This document shows positions 21,946-35,542 of a DNA stretch of 64,000 bases, piece by piece (position 1 is the stretch's first letter; every line of letters starts with the position of its first letter). The stretch comes from Antilocapra americana (taxonomy: Eukaryota > Chordata > Mammalia > Artiodactyla > Antilocapridae), in assembly GCA_007570785.1 (NCBI GenBank), contig ML661885.1:16422223-16486222 (forward strand), in the 5' to 3' direction. The translations under genes and the position numbers were made by a program. Below the pieces are notes generated by a model, which worked only from the letters and a program-made list of their open reading frames with translations, ran no database searches and was not told the origin of the DNA.

Positions 21946-22765
21946 ATGATCTAGTTATCCTACTCTGGGTATCTATTGAAAGAATATGAAAACACTAATT
22001 TGAAAAGATATGTGTATTTCATTGCTCACTGAAGTATTATTTAAAATAGCCAAGATATGGAAACAACTTAAGTGGCCATCAACAGATGAGGGGATAAAAA
22101 AATGTATGTATACATATACACACAATATAATACTGTTGTTTAGTTGCTAAGCCATGTCCGACTCTCTTGTGATTCCATGGACTGTAGCCCACCAGGCTCC
22201 TCTGTCCATGGGATTTCCCAGGGAAGAATACTGGAGTGGGTTGCCATTTCCTTCTCTAGGGATCTTCCTGACCCAGGGCTCAAACTTCAATCTCCTGTAT
22301 TGAAAAGGTAGATTCTTTATCACTGAGCCACCAGGGAAGCCCACAACCCACAAAAAAGAATAAAATTCTGTCATTTGCAACAACATGGATGAAACTAAAG
22401 AGTATTAACCTTAGAGAAATAACAAAGGTAAATATTTTGTGTTATAACTTATAAGTAGAATATAAAAAATAAAACAAATGAGTGTACATAACAAAAAAAC
22501 CCAGAATCACAGATACGGAGAGCAAACTAGTGATTGCTAGTGGAGAGAGGGAAGGAGGAAGAGGTAAGATAGGGGTATGGGATTAAGACATGCAGACTAC
22601 TATGTATAAGATAGATAAGCAACAAAGATATGTTGTACAGCACAGGGCAATATAGTCTTTATTTGTAATGACTTTAAATGGAATATAATCTATAAAACTA
22701 TTGGATCACTATGTTGTACACTTGAAGGTAATTTAATATTGTTAATTAATTATACTAAAGTTAAA
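21946..22765 (+). mobile_element. Ancient L1, 3' part of the nest
   Basis: Continuation of the L1 from 19878: ATGATCTAGTTATCCTACTCTGGG, then TGGAAACAACTTAAGTGGCC, then after a SINE the ACATGGATGAAACTAAAGAG block and a 3'UTR with GTATAAGATAGATAAGCAAC and CAGCACAGGGCAATATAG. It ends near 22765 at TTAATTATACTAAAGTTAAAA. Confidence 0.88.
22136..22341 (-). mobile_element. Bov-tA SINE in ancient L1
   Basis: Complete minus-strand Bov-tA, from TGTTTAGTTGCTAAGCCATG to CACTGAGCCACCAGGGAAGCCC, inserted in the L1 3' region between the ORF2 end blocks. Confidence 0.93.
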
Positions 22766-22889
22766 AAGATCAAAGTGAAATCCTGCATTTTCCAAGTTAA
22801 AATTTCAGAAGATATTTAAAATTTCTCTTTTGGTTAAAAAATGAAGAAGAAAGGTAGTGTAAATTGAGCAACTATTCTGTGTCAGGCTC

Positions 22890-23255
22890 ACATAAATAAA
22901 ATGTAGTATATTGTATAATGGAACACTATTCATTCATAAAATGGAATGAAGTACTATATATACTACAACATGGATTAAGCTTGAAAACATGTTAAGTGAA
23001 AGAAACGAGACAGAAAAGATCACATATTAAATGATTTCATTTGTATGAAACGCTAAGAATAGGCAAATCCATAGAGACAGATAGTAGGTGAGTAATAGCA
23101 AGAAGCTGGGGTGAGGGGGAGTAGGGAGTGACTACTAATGAGTACTGGGATTTTGGGGAAATGATAGAAATTTTCTGGAATTTGTGGTGATGACAGTGCA
23201 AACTTACGAACATACTAACAACCACTGAATTCTACACTTAAAAATGTGAATACAA
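22890..23255 (+). mobile_element. Ancient L1 3' fragment
   Basis: Separate, more diverged L1 tail: AAAATGGAATGAAGTACTATATATACTACAACATGG, GTTAAGTGAAAGAAACGAGACAG and the 3'UTR GTGGTGATGACAGTGCAAAC. It duplicates the blocks just passed at 22340-22760, so it is a second, older copy. Confidence 0.75.
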
Positions 23256-23739
23256 CTTTTCTATGTGGGCCTTCTTTCACACTACTAAATAAATTACCTG
23301 GAATGGAAAAAGATTGGACCAGAAAGGCTTTATGTCTTTAAGAATTTAAATATCCCTATAGGTGATTAAGGTATAAATTGATAACTTAAATACATGCTAG
23401 ACTAAGATAATTATCATGAGGGTAAAACACACCAACATTTTATAAAGCCCTTTTTGCCTCATGTCTTCCAATCATAGTCTTCAAATCATGTAATAATTTT
23501 GTTACAGATTCCAGTACGTCTTTCTCATTAACAAAGTTATTTCATGAAATTGGCATAAAGTTCATAACTATTCAAGTTGAGAAATGAGTAAATGGAGTTC
23601 CTTTTCTATTGCTTGTACTTTTATGTTTACATGAAAATTTCTGTAGAAATAAAGGTATTACCTATTTGGGAAAAACATTAGTTTCTTAAGTAAGTTGGAG
23701 TATATTTTACTTTCCTGCATTTTTTTTTATAATAAAGGT
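23256..23739. other. Single-copy DNA
   Basis: No recognised gene or element. Confidence 0.4.
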
Positions 23740-24730
23740 AAGTTTTTTTATCAGGGAAATGCACAGATCTTAAAACTACTTCCTTCACCTTAGAAATTTC
23801 CCAACCAATCATTCTCTCTCATAAGCAACCACTGGTCTGATTTGTCATTGTAGATTTGTTTTGCCTGGTTTGAATTTTGCATAGATGGATGTACAGTATG
23901 TCCTTTTTTATGTCTGGCTTATTTTGTTCCATATAATATTTTTGAGGTTTTCCTCAGTTGTTCCAGGTATCAGTAGTTCATTTTTTTATTACTAAGTGGT
24001 ATTTTATTAAATGAACATGTCATAATTTGCTAATCTGTTCTCCTGCTGATGGACATTTGGACAAGTTTTAATGATTTTGAAAAGAAGCATTATATTTCAG
24101 TACAAGTCTTTCCATGAATACATGTTTTCATTTCTTTTGGTGTTTACGATGAAAATATTAATGATTCTGCAAAGTGTTATATGAACTTACAATCTTACCA
24201 GCAGAGTGAATTAGTGTTCTAGTTATTCCATATCCTCACTAACATTTTGTTTTGCTAGTCTTATTTATTCTAGCCAAACTAGTGGGTAAAATGATACTTA
24301 ATTATGGTTTTACTTTTCATTTTCCTTATGACTAATGATTTTTAATATCTTTAAAAAATTTTTTTGTATCTTTTAATGTACTAACTAGCCACATGAAGTG
24401 GCTTTTCATTTCTTTTGCTCAGTTTAACAATCTGTCTTTTGTTATTTATTTTTAGAAGTTCTTCATATATTCTACAACAATTTCTTTGTTAGATATATGT
24501 ATTACAAATGTCTTCTTCAACATGTAGCTTGCCTTTTCATATTTTTAATTCTATCTTTTGATGAGTAAAAACTTTAATTTTTATTAAGTCCAAATTAGCA
24601 ATGAAAAAATGTTCAGTGCTAAATAATCTTTGACTATGTCATAATGGTAAAGATTCTCTTGTTTATTTTCTTCTAGAAGCTTTATAGTTCTAGCTTTTCA
24701 ATGGAGTCTAGGCCATTTCAAATAATTTGT
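23740..24730 (-). mobile_element. Ancient L1 3' region, minus strand
   Basis: Diverged minus-strand L1. Recognisable blocks are TTATTACTAAGTGGTATTTTATT, CTGCTGATGGACATTTGGAC, TATCCTCACTAACATTTTGTT and TTTGTTAGATATATGTATTACAAAT, which are the complements of ORF2-end and 3'UTR sequence in the expected order. No usable frame remains. Confidence 0.75.
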
Positions 24731-27700
24731 GTAGAGTATTTACTTTCTTCCATCCAGCTAAATTGAAGTCAAGAGATGTTTTAGTTCAAGGTTTATCACT
24801 TTCTTCTCTCCTTGGTATATTTAGTGACAAACCATTTCCTCTTTTCATTTCTGTTTCCCATCTATAAACTGAGAACATTATAATAGGTGACTACAGTCTG
24901 ATTATTTTCTAAAAGTTGAAGTAGTCCCACATGTAGAAACAGTTTTAGCCCCGCACCCCTACCAAGATGTTAATGGAGAAGTTCGATTATTGTTGGTGTA
25001 GACAATCCTTGTTATCTTACTATCTACTCATATGAAGAAAATATACGTGTAAGGAACTATTCTAAAACCTCAGGGAAAATACCTTCTAGAGCCAAACCTG
25101 GAAACCAAGATATTTATTAAGTGCAATTTGTGAGTAAGAATTACTGGAGTTAATCAGCTAATTCTATTTTTGTCCTGTGATTTAACAAATATTTACTTGG
25201 CATTTGGGTCTGTGGTTAAACTGTTGTTGTTTTTTTTGTTTTTTTAAATAAAAATTGGACTAGGAAAAGGTTTGCCAAATTTGAACTACAGAATTGTATC
25301 TTAACACTTTCCAAATGTGCTCACCTGGGAGGAGTTCAGAGTAGTGAAAAAGGAAGTAGAGCTGGGGGCAGGAGAATCAGAAATGGAAGTATACTTTGTG
25401 GATCAGAAGTGTGCATAACTGGGGTTTGGCTTCCATTGTTTGTGGAAGAGAGGGGCCAGGTTGAAGAGAAGGAGCCAAAGTGTGAGGATTCAAAGCCAGA
25501 AGCAAGCTAAGTTTAGATTGCGGACATTAGAGATGGAAATGATCCACAGGATAGTATTACCAAACTCATTCCTGGCCAGCTCAGGATACATTTAAACAGA
25601 AAGATCAGATACAAAAGTGACCAGCCATTGCTCTGGGCCTTAAAATAGTGATGTGAATGACGTTTAGTTTAGGTGGATATTATTCAGATCCAGTCTAACA
25701 CGTCTGCCTTCTTGAAAGAAGCTGGGATAGAAGATTTTTTGATGCTTGAAATCAAGAAAAAAGTATTCTGCAAATGTCTCTATTATACTATTCTCTAGAT
25801 GGTATAATTGCCACATTTTGCTCCTAATGTCTGTCAGGAACAGGGGTGTGAATGAGTGTGAATGCTTGTGCAACAATATCCTGGAAAAGTGATTCCAAAA
25901 TTGCAGATCACAGTTTGATACAAATCCACAAAAGGGGGAAAAACAAGGACGATGTGTATTTTCCATAGTTAACTTTATTAAAAGTAAAGGATGAAACTTA
26001 ATTCTAAGATTGAGATTTCTCTATATTTTCCCTTGTAGACTATCCTTTTGGAAAAAGAAGAGATAGTATTGGTATGTGTACTTTTAATCACCTTTCTTGG
26101 CAAAATAAAATTGATAAATAACCCTATATAAATCTCTTTGTTTAAAAAAATGAGTCTATGATATTTCAATTTAAGCTGTAGCTTCTTCAGAACAGTCTGA
26201 GTGCATCTAAAAAATGAAACAGGAAAGTCATCATCAAAACTAGGTCTCTATTGATGTAAGACAACCTACTGTTTTAGATACAACTAAACTAGAAAACATA
26301 TCAAGTAATTATTCATGCCATCAGTAATAAGGCACATCCTAATATCAGAATTTTTATATGAAAACATATGGATATGACCCTGTCTGTGAAATACAGTGTA
26401 TCATTTGCATAAAGACAATTCATTTAACACATAATTAATGATTATTGGTATTCTTCCTGAGTACTTATTCATTGTATAAAGTACCTGAGTCCAGGCTTTG
26501 AAGAGTTTCTGAGTGATCCATAAAATTATATCCCATATTCTTTGTTCTTTTCCTAGTGCAAAATTTTCTTCAAATTTTGAAGGTATTTCTCATTTGATAC
26601 CTAAATGTTTGGCTTTGCTAATTGCTGTGGCTATGCAAACCATTCTAGAGTCTCAACCATTCACAGATCCATGTACAAATAGCCAAGTGAAAACCCACTA
26701 TAACATATGATGTGCCTCTTAACACTTGGCAAGGGAGACCTAGTGCTGCTTGATGCATTCACAAGTATAGTGTTCTTTCTGATAAGCTAAAGTGTAACAG
26801 GGGATATGCTTAGGGATCACAAATAGGAAAGATAAATTCAAATTTCTGTTCACCCTAAATATCTCCTTACATATTTTTCAAAAAGAGTTGCTGAAATTCT
26901 TTAGAAATCTGTTACATTCTTTAGAAAGCAAGGCAATCTTTTCCTCAAGCTCAGTCCTTAAACATTTCTCATCACTATTTCACTTTGGTATTTCACCCTA
27001 GTGACAGGTATTTTATTGGTCTTATGTTGATTTTCAAATTCCTTAGTACAATTATAATTTTTGGCATTGAAAAATACAAAGAAATCAACTTGAAATTTAT
27101 CAAAATTCTATCACTGGGGGAGAATAGGTGGTTGATAAAGAGGTAGTTTTGGAATTTTTTGTAAAGCAATTTCCCTTGTACTTGAAAAGGCCATGTGCTA
27201 GTAAAATGTTATAGTGAGGTTTCATTGGACTAAGAACATTTCTCTACCAGAAACATAAAATAGCTCTTCACTAATACTTAGATTTTCCCACTGCTTAGTA
27301 TCCATTGTACAAGTTCAAGAAGCAGTGCATTTTAGGTTAAATGAAATAAAGATCTGGTAATGACCCACACTAGGAAAACTCACTTTGGCCCCGTCTCTTT
27401 TTTTGTTTTTGGCCCCGTCATTTTTAAATGTCTTCTTTGGATGGTGTTAACACCTCATCAGAGATAGTAGAGAATCACTTATAATGTTTTATGAAAATAT
27501 TAATAGACATAAATAGGAAACAGACCCTTAGCTGTTTCTTGGAGAGAGTTAAAAAGGAATAGTATATTTGCTGTCAACTGTGCACACTAACACTGAAAAA
27601 CAACTGATAGGAAAACCACAAGGCAATTATAAAATAAAATAATGATGATTCTGAAATAGTGCTACTGTTTGTGCCACAGGTTCAGGAGTAGGAAAGAATT

Positions 27701-29050
27701 TTAATATACTTAGGATGTGGGGTTTGATTTAACATTCTGATGTGTGATGAAGCTGAAAATATGTAACTTGGGATAAGAAAATGATCTGTAAGGAGAGGGG
27801 AAGGAAATTTGTGGCTTTTTTTTTCCATTTGCAAATAATTATGGTTTCCTTTAGCCAACTCCAGGAGATTTAATAACTTTTTGTATTGGAGAAGGGTGGC
27901 CTCTGCCGTATGGCCGCCCCCAGCTTCTGTGTTCAAGCTACAAATAGCACAATTTGGGAGCCCAGGACAATTTGTTCATTGTATATTTATGCTATAATTC
28001 TTCTTTATGTCTTAACATTACATCTGAGACCCTTTCTGGCTCTTGGATTGCCTTAAACAACAATAACTGGCCAGTGTCTAGGGGAATAATTTATAAGTGA
28101 GTGACAGAACACTGTGCCCTTTCCACAGTCCATTTCAAAACAAGCTTTGATGAGTCCACAATCCATTTTAATTACCTGTGCAAATATCCTATTTCTAATA
28201 TTGTGATAAGAGAATGGCCTTATAACTCTGTAACTGCTTGGACTATTGCTGCTTAGATATAGTAATGATTTATAAGGGGCACCTATTCAACCACAAGATT
28301 AGAGGCCATAGTATTTCAAATTTTGAACAAAGATTCAGCCATTTAACCTTGGATAATTCTAGTTTTCCTCTTAAATTCTCTCTGTTTGTATAGAGAGAAA
28401 CAAAATTATCATTTCAGAATGTTATCATATTGTTTCAAGAATTTATCACATTATTCAATACGTGAATGCAGAATCAAAATTGATTTCACTAGATATAATG
28501 ATTAACGATGTGGTTATAGTATTCTGCTTGATGGAAATAGGAAAATATAAGATATAAATATATGCTAAACAGCTTTATTGTTTAAAATGAAGAATATTAA
28601 AATATTTTTATAGAGATTTTTATTTTTTCTTTCCCAAAATAGACTTGGGAAATTTATGGCTACTTGGCAATTGACAAAAAAGTTTAGTGAATGACCATAA
28701 TTACCTAGGTTCACTTTGATTCTGAGTAGTGTTTTGGCTAGAAGGCACTGTAACTCAGGGATTAGAAACAAATATCTGAAGTTTTCAATCTCTTTATATT
28801 TATTTTTCTAAACATGTAATAATGATTACCATCAGATTGTCTGTAAAATCCTCTGTAGTCCTTGGAAGTAATACACTACTTATTTGAATTACAGTAATTC
28901 TTTCTTCATATGGTAACATCCATTTTCATTAAAAAATTAACTGATCACTGTCCCTAAATGAACTGCTACTGTTATCTCTAAAACATGGAGTTGAGAACAT
29001 CCCTACAGTTTTAAGTGGAGATAAAAAACGTAATATTGATGTCACATGCT
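24731..29050. other. Single-copy DNA, longest repeat-poor stretch
   Basis: About 4.3 kb with no element I recognise and no frame above 100 codons apart from 25664-25966 (minus, 100 codons, no domain). Composition is A/T-rich and even. If a conserved non-coding element exists in the window this is a likely place, but nothing in the sequence alone shows it. Confidence 0.4.
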
Positions 29051-29051
29051 T

Positions 29052-29392
29052 GTTGCTGTTGCTCAATCCCTAAATTGTGTCCAAATCTTTGTGACCCCAT
29101 GAACTGTAGCACACCAGGCTTCCCTGTCCTTCACTGTCTTCTGGAGTTTGCTTAAATTCATGTCTATTAAGTCAGTGATGGCATTCAACCATCTCATCCT
29201 CTGTTGTTGCCTTTTTCTCCTGCCTTCATTCTGTCCCAGCATCAGGATCTTTTCCAGTGAGTGAGCTCCTCACATAAGGCGGTCAAAGTATTGGAGCTTC
29301 AGCTCCAGCATCAGTCCTTCCAGTGAATATTCAGGGTTGACTTCCTCTGAGACTGACTGGTTTGATCTCCTTGAAATTCAAGGGACTCATAT
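29052..29392 (-). mobile_element. BovB-derived 3' fragment (ART2A-like)
   Basis: Minus-strand BovB end from TTGCTGTTGCTCAATCCC through CATCTCATCCTCTGTTGTTG, CCAGCATCAGGATCTTTTCC and TTGATCTCCTTGAAATTCAAGGG. Diverged, like the copy at 2434. Confidence 0.85.
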
Positions 29393-29939
29393 GCTCATAT
29401 TTTTATTAAAATAGCTCTATTAATGCATTTTGAACTGTTTATTGAGATGGTGTATTTAAATGAATAACTATAACTTGGCAATTTAATCCACAATGCAGAT
29501 TAAATTATTTTATAAGACTGAAATAATAGTCTTCTTTAAACTAAGAGCAAATGATCATGACTGAATCATTTCAAGGCCACAGCACTCTACTTTGCGATGT
29601 CATTACAAATGACACATGCAAAGTGAGTACAGTGGTCGGCCTCATGACACAGCTACATGTACACACGTTGTCATTAGGGTAGAGTGACTATCCTGATTCC
29701 TGATTGATCTGACCGTGATGGGACAGACAGGGTCTAAGTGAGGAAGAAGTAAAAAGCCCAGTCACTACTTGAGGAGTTCTTTTATGCAGTGAACTGAAAG
29801 AGGATAGCTGGGTGAACTGAACTGATTAACTTGAATTTAATGGGCCATTGGGACAGTTCAAAGACTCGTTCTCAAACTGCACAGAGAACCAGTGGCTCTG
29901 AAGTGATATATTGGCTCAAATAGAAGCCCCACCTCTTTC
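29393..29939. other. Single-copy DNA
   Basis: No recognised gene or element. Confidence 0.4.
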
Positions 29940-30350
29940 CTTCTACTCTCAAAGCCAGGAACTTTGGAAATAGGATCTTTGCAGATATAATGAAGTGCAG
30001 ATGAGGTCTTACTGGATTAGAGTGGTCCTAAGTCCAGTATGACTGATGTCCCTCTTGTAAAAAGAGGGAAATTTAGATACACACACACAGGGGAGAATGC
30101 TCTGTGAAGACAGAGGCAGCAATTATAGTGATGCATCTACAAGTCAAAGCATGAAAGATTTCATGAAGAGGATGGCTAGGAGTCAATAGAATACAGGAGA
30201 GAAGCATTTACCATATTCTTCAAAGCCTCTAGGTGCCTTGCTGATATGTTGATTTCAGACTTTTGGCTTCCAGATAACAAATTTTAGTTGTTTCAAGCCA
30301 CTTTGTTTATGGTAATTTGTTATGCCTGCCATAGAAAATTCATACAGGTG
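29940..30350 (+). mobile_element. MLT1-type LTR (ERVL-MaLR)
   Basis: Old plus-strand MaLR LTR: GGAAATAGGATCTTTGCAG, TGAGGTCTTACTGGATTAG, GAAGACAGAGGCAGCAATTATAG, TTGATTTCAGACTTTTGGC, TTTCAAGCCACTTTGTTTATGG and the closing TTTGTTATGCCTGCCATAG. The 5' end is less certain than the 3' end. Confidence 0.82.
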
Positions 30351-30649
30351 ATCATTGGGTCCGGTAGAAAACTGAACCACTAATGGAAAAAAAAAAAGTG
30401 TAGATAAAAGTGGAGGGCTAAGATAAGAACCTTGTTGGATATGCCAACATTTAGGGGATGTAAGTCCAAATGAGGGAGAAGAGAAAAATCAGGAAGTCCC
30501 GGAGATAACCCAGACAAGCTCTGCTTTTCAAGAAAAGGAAATGTCAAATGTAATGGAAAAGGATGAGGAGATGAGAGCTAGAAAACTGGGGTTGACAAGA
30601 AGTAGGTTATTAGACTTTCAAGAAAATATTTCTAAAAGAGCAGCATTTG
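30351..30649. other. Unclassified, possibly old repeat
   Basis: GAACCTTGTTGGATATGCCAACATTTAGGGG recalls an old interspersed family also hinted at in 33240-34600, but I cannot name it. The 62-codon frame at 30541 overlaps the MER5 copy and is not called. Confidence 0.3.
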
Positions 30650-30800
30650 TCAATCTTAAATATGCAAAAGGATCATATAAAGATTTTGTTAAAAATGTAA
30701 GTCCCAGAGTCATCTTTGTGAGGTGCTGATTCTGCAGATGAAGAGTTGAGTCCATGACTCTGCATTTTGATGGGTGATTCTGAGGCAAGAGTTTCTTGGA
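30650..30800 (+). mobile_element. MER5-like hAT DNA transposon fragment
   Basis: Reads ATGCAAAAGGATCATATAAAG...TTTTGTTAAAAATGTAAGTCC...CAGAGTCATC...CTGATTCTGCAG...ATTTTGATGGGTGATTCTGAGGC, the layout of MER5 elements with moderate divergence. Non-autonomous, so no transposase is expected. Confidence 0.6.
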
Positions 30801-30835
30801 CTTTATGAAATGATGCTGAAGTGGTGATGGTGGTG

Positions 30836-31022
30836 ATTAGTAGCTAAGTCGTGTCTGACTCTTGCATTCCTGTAGACTGTAGCCCACCATGGAATTTTCC
30901 AGGCAAGAATACTGGAGTGGGTTGCCATTTCTTTCTCCAGGGGCTCTTCCTGACCCAGGGATTGAACCTGCATCTTTTGCATCGCAAGTGGATTCTTTAC
31001 CACTGAGCCACCAGGGAAGCCC
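30836..31022 (-). mobile_element. Bov-tA SINE
   Basis: Minus-strand copy: AGCTAAGTCGTGTCTGACTC, a deletion across the middle of the body, then GGGGCTCTTCCTGACCCAGG and the CACTGAGCCACCAGGGAAGCCC head. Confidence 0.92.
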
Positions 31023-33239
31023 TAGGTCAGGAGAAAATCCAGGGTTTGTGAAACCTGAAACTAATATGATTTGGGGGATTTTCTCTAACAAAAAGAATAA
31101 AAAATTATAAGTACAAAATTGGGAGCAAAGGGAATATTTATTTATTGATAGACTAATCAGAAAAGAAATGACCAATTATGCATTTTAAATATTGTACTTA
31201 TCTCCAACTTTAAAGACATTTTGAAGCTTCTATCAGTTTTCTTTAGTTTACATGTTTGGCTTCCTATTAGCATACTTCAAAAATATTTGATTTTTAATAT
31301 TGTCACTGATTCTGTAAAATGTGCAAAATTTAAAATTAAAGCTGCTCAAGAGCCATTTAAATGCATTTGAAAATCAGTTGGAGCCACAAAATTGAATAAA
31401 TTGCTCTTATACTGCAGTGGATGACTTCCCAATGAACATGTGTAGGAATTTTGTCTTTGGAACAATTGACTTTTCAGTCAGTTCCTCTGTGTTGGTGGCA
31501 ATTTTGTGTATAGCTTTGAGTGGAATACCTAGTCTTTTATCAGGATAAGATTATCAGATAGGCTAAGATGCTATTTAATAACCTGGGATACATAGATCAC
31601 ATTAATTTAAACAGAGACACATTGGCTATTTGTAGTTCTGCTATCGATGTATGCCTAACAAATGGAAAGTTTGATTAATTTCATTCATTATGACCTCCAT
31701 TAAAAAGGAAAAATATATAGTGCATTATTGTATTTCTTATAGTCATCAAGAATTTTTTGACAAAAGAGAACATTCTGACTAAGTATCAATGAGAACTAAG
31801 TTCATTTTACATTTGTAACTTCCCACAGACTAACTTCTGTTTCTCTTTCACATCAACATATTTCTGGTGTTAGATGCCATATTGCAATACAAGTTCTGGC
31901 CCTTCAACTTCATGCTGCAAATTTTATCAAAGCTTATGCCTATATGAACATATTGCTAGGGCCACTCTCAGGGCCCTGGATAATAAAATAGAAGTTCTGA
32001 AGCTTGAGCTTTATTAGCTTAATGGAAGCTCTAACACTTACTAACAGAAACAGAAGCTGACCTGTAGGGTGCAAAGAAGAGGTATCTGGTGGACAGGTAG
32101 TGGAGAGCTTACAGAAGCCTGAGGGTTCAGAGATATTTAGTTGGGAAAAGGGAAGAGATAGAGTGGGGGTCAGAAAGAGGGGTAGTAAATATTATGTGAA
32201 AAGATTCTGTCTGTAGAATCACGGATTGCATTTTTAATTTCAGGGACATGGATATACAGAAAAGGGGGAAAGGGGAGAATAAAAAGAAAGAGAATTAGGG
32301 TAGCAGTTTTGAAATTTCTCGTCACAGATGCTAGTCTCTTCTTCCTTCCTTAAAGGTGATCTAAGTTCTTGATGGGTTCCCATCATGGCTTCCACGTGGT
32401 CCTTGTATTAAGGGAGGGTATCCCCATCCTTTCTGACTTCCCCTAAAGAGCATCTCCGATTAAAACCTTGATGTTATTTCTTTTCCCTCTGCATCTCAGG
32501 TTGTTGCCAAAGCTTTGTTTCATTTTGGCTTCTGATGTCAGACCCTTAAATTTTTCATTCTTCTGCTCCCAGTCACAAAGTATGTTTCTTTCCCACATGC
32601 CTCCTGGAGAAAACTCTCAGCCAGTAAGGGAGGGGTTAGGGGAGGCACAATAACACAATGAATTCAAAATGGGGTACATAAGAAGCTGAAGACAGATGAT
32701 CTCAATATGGATATTTTCCCTGGAGAGTAGCACATTACTGCTATGCTTTTTAAAATCTATTGAGTCAACATATAAATTCACTTAATGGGCCTGATGTTTT
32801 TGCCATGATAAGTGTTCATTGTAAGTTCTTTTTCAAAATTAATCACAAAAAACTGTATTCTAAATAGGTTTTCTTTGGATATTGAATGGCTAGGACTTTT
32901 AAGACATTTTAGAACTTGACACTTTGAAAGAACAACACAGTCATAAGTGCCACACTTGACTGTATTCACACACTGCCAAAACAATTCAGAAGAAAGGTGA
33001 AAAAGTCACTCATTCATTTGGAGGTTTCCAAATATCCAGATGTTTGGCATCATGTAGATTGTTATGTGACTGATTGGGTTGTTCATATTCCACATGTTTG
33101 GCATGTATAGGCAGACTCTGGTTATGTTTTCAGATAGGGAAATGCAATGTGTTTCCTGTGCTCTCTTGGGACCCCAAAACTAATGGTGTCAAATGGATTT
33201 TTCCCATTTGATCCCCATGAAGACAGTTTAATTTCACTC
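31023..33239. other. Single-copy DNA
   Basis: About 2.2 kb without a recognised element. Frames under 70 codons only. Confidence 0.4.
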
Positions 33240-34690
33240 ATTTTTCTGCTCCCACAAAGGTAGAAGCATGACCAGTGAATAGTGTATTGCAGGGACTGAG
33301 AGCTAATAGTGTGGAAACAGACTGGAGTGGTGATAGTGGAAGTGATGAGAAGGAGTTTAGACATATTTACGATATGAACTTCCAAGAGTTGCTGATAAAC
33401 TGGATTTCAGCTGAGGAGGAAAGAGAGATGTCAAGGATAACTCCAAGTTATTTGTCTATGTAACTGAAAGGATAGACAAGCAATATTCATGAGGGTAGGT
33501 GAAGATTAGGGACTCAGTTTTCTATGAGCTAAATTTGATCCAAGCAGAGAATAGGAAATCAGAGTCTGGAACTCAAGGGAGAATCCTAATCTATATACAT
33601 CTTTGAATCTTTATTATGTATTTATAGGCAAGAGACCAGATGAAATTTCCAAGGGAATAAATTATATAGATAAGAGTTTCAGATGATAGAATGGCATGTT
33701 TACATATAAATTAAATATATGTTTATCCAGATAGAGGGGGAAACTGATGCTGCTGCTGCTGAAAAGAAAGAATTCCTGCAACAATAATATATAGGAGATG
33801 AGAGATCATCCATTCTTATCCAGAGTCTTAGTTATGGGCTGGCATTCATCTGGAGTACAGAAAATTTATTCATAGTAAGAGGGGAGCAGGTAGAGGATAT
33901 GTGGATAAACACAAGTGTGGTTATATATGAAGACTGGAAGAGTTCTCTTTCTCTTGTTCCTATCTTTCAGAAAAAATATAAGCAAAGTCATCAGCTGAGA
34001 GTGACAGCAGTGGAAACTGAATTGGAAGTTTGAGGAGAGAGAAGTTATGGAACAGCTTTTTAAGAGAGTGGAACAACAAATAAATAGGTCAAGTTGCATT
34101 GTTGGGGAATATTAATGGCCTACTGGAGGTTTGTGATCATGGATTAAGTTGAGAACATTAAGCAGGATTGTAGAGTTTTCTGAGCCAGGTTCAGCTTCCC
34201 TAGTAAAAGTCTGGAGTAGACAGCTAGACAGGCAGACAGCTAGATATAACCAATGTTGTGTGTATTTTTAAAAGCATATGATGAGGAAAAAGAGGTCAAA
34301 GGAATTGAGGGTTTACCTAAGGTAGCGATTATAATGACCAGTTCTAGGTTGGTCATTATAATTTTAAGCTGGTTAATAAGGCTAGCAAAGATACTGGGGA
34401 GGTGAGGGTCAATGAAAAGATGGTAGAATCAATAGTTTGTAGGACCTGATGGGTTCAAAGAGTTGTCAGAGTAAGGGTTACTAGAGGTATTTCTGGTCGG
34501 AAAATAGTTTCTTGAAATTGCGATTATGGAACGTTTGCAATGATTGAAAATTACAAGGTAGAGATATATCCATGGAGTGCATAGCTAAGTAGGGAGTTTA
34601 GAAGACGGGCAGTCAGGGACCTGTAAAACCAGGGTGTTGGGACGATCACTCATCAGCTTTGCTTTGACTATCTCTGGCCGTTTTTGGCCA
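33240..34690. other. Unclassified, possibly very old DNA transposon
   Basis: Phrases such as GAAATCAGAGTCTGGAACTCAAGG and AGTTATGGAACAGC resemble old dispersed mammalian repeats, but divergence prevents naming one. No coding frame above 77 codons. Treat as unassigned. Confidence 0.25.
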
Positions 34691-35542
34691 TTCTTAGAAA
34701 GGCCTTTTGCACTCCACTGTTATAAAAGAAATAATATGCTTTCTTCTGTTACTTTTAGGATTTCATTTTCTATACTTAATCATTTCATCTTTTAGGATTT
34801 TTTTGAAAAATGATTTTCAGACAATACAATTAGTTTTTCCAGACACATACCTAGTTGCCCTAATGTCATTTATTGAACAGTCCTTTTACCACTGATTGAA
34901 CACTTTTATCATATATTAAAATTACATATGTATTTGGGCCTGCTTTTGGAAATAACTATTCTATTATATTCTTTGGGACCTTTACATACTATTGCCATAT
35001 TTAAATTATTTAAATTTAAATTGTTGAAATTAAATTATTTAAATTATTGAATTAAATTAACATATGTTAAATTATTATTATTTAATATCTGTTGAAGCTA
35101 ACCTACCCACTCTCATTGCTCTTCTGTTTTACTGATTTCTTGCTATTCTTACATATATTTACCTATATACATTGGAATTTATCTATTAGAAAACTATTAG
35201 TATCTTAAATGCAGTTGTGTTATGCTTGTAAATATGAATAATTGACATCTTTATGATTTTGAGTCTTCTTGTTTAAGATGTCCAGTTTTGGCCCTTGCCG
35301 GTGCACTAGTTTAACTCCATAGGCCTAATAAATTCTTTTGTTAAATTTATATTAAGTAATTTTACATTTTTTTGTTGCTAATGTGACTGTGTTCTTTTTC
35401 CTCATTATATATTCTAACTGGTTGGCTTTTGCAAATGTGAAAAACAGCTAATTCTCATATATTAATTTTTTACCCAGCAACTTTAATCAATTCTCTTTTT
35501 GTGTGTAATAATTTTTAGTTGATTCCCATGTATTTGAAGGTA

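Noticed and set aside
30541..30729. 62-codon plus frame
   Set aside because: Its second half is MER5-like transposon sequence.
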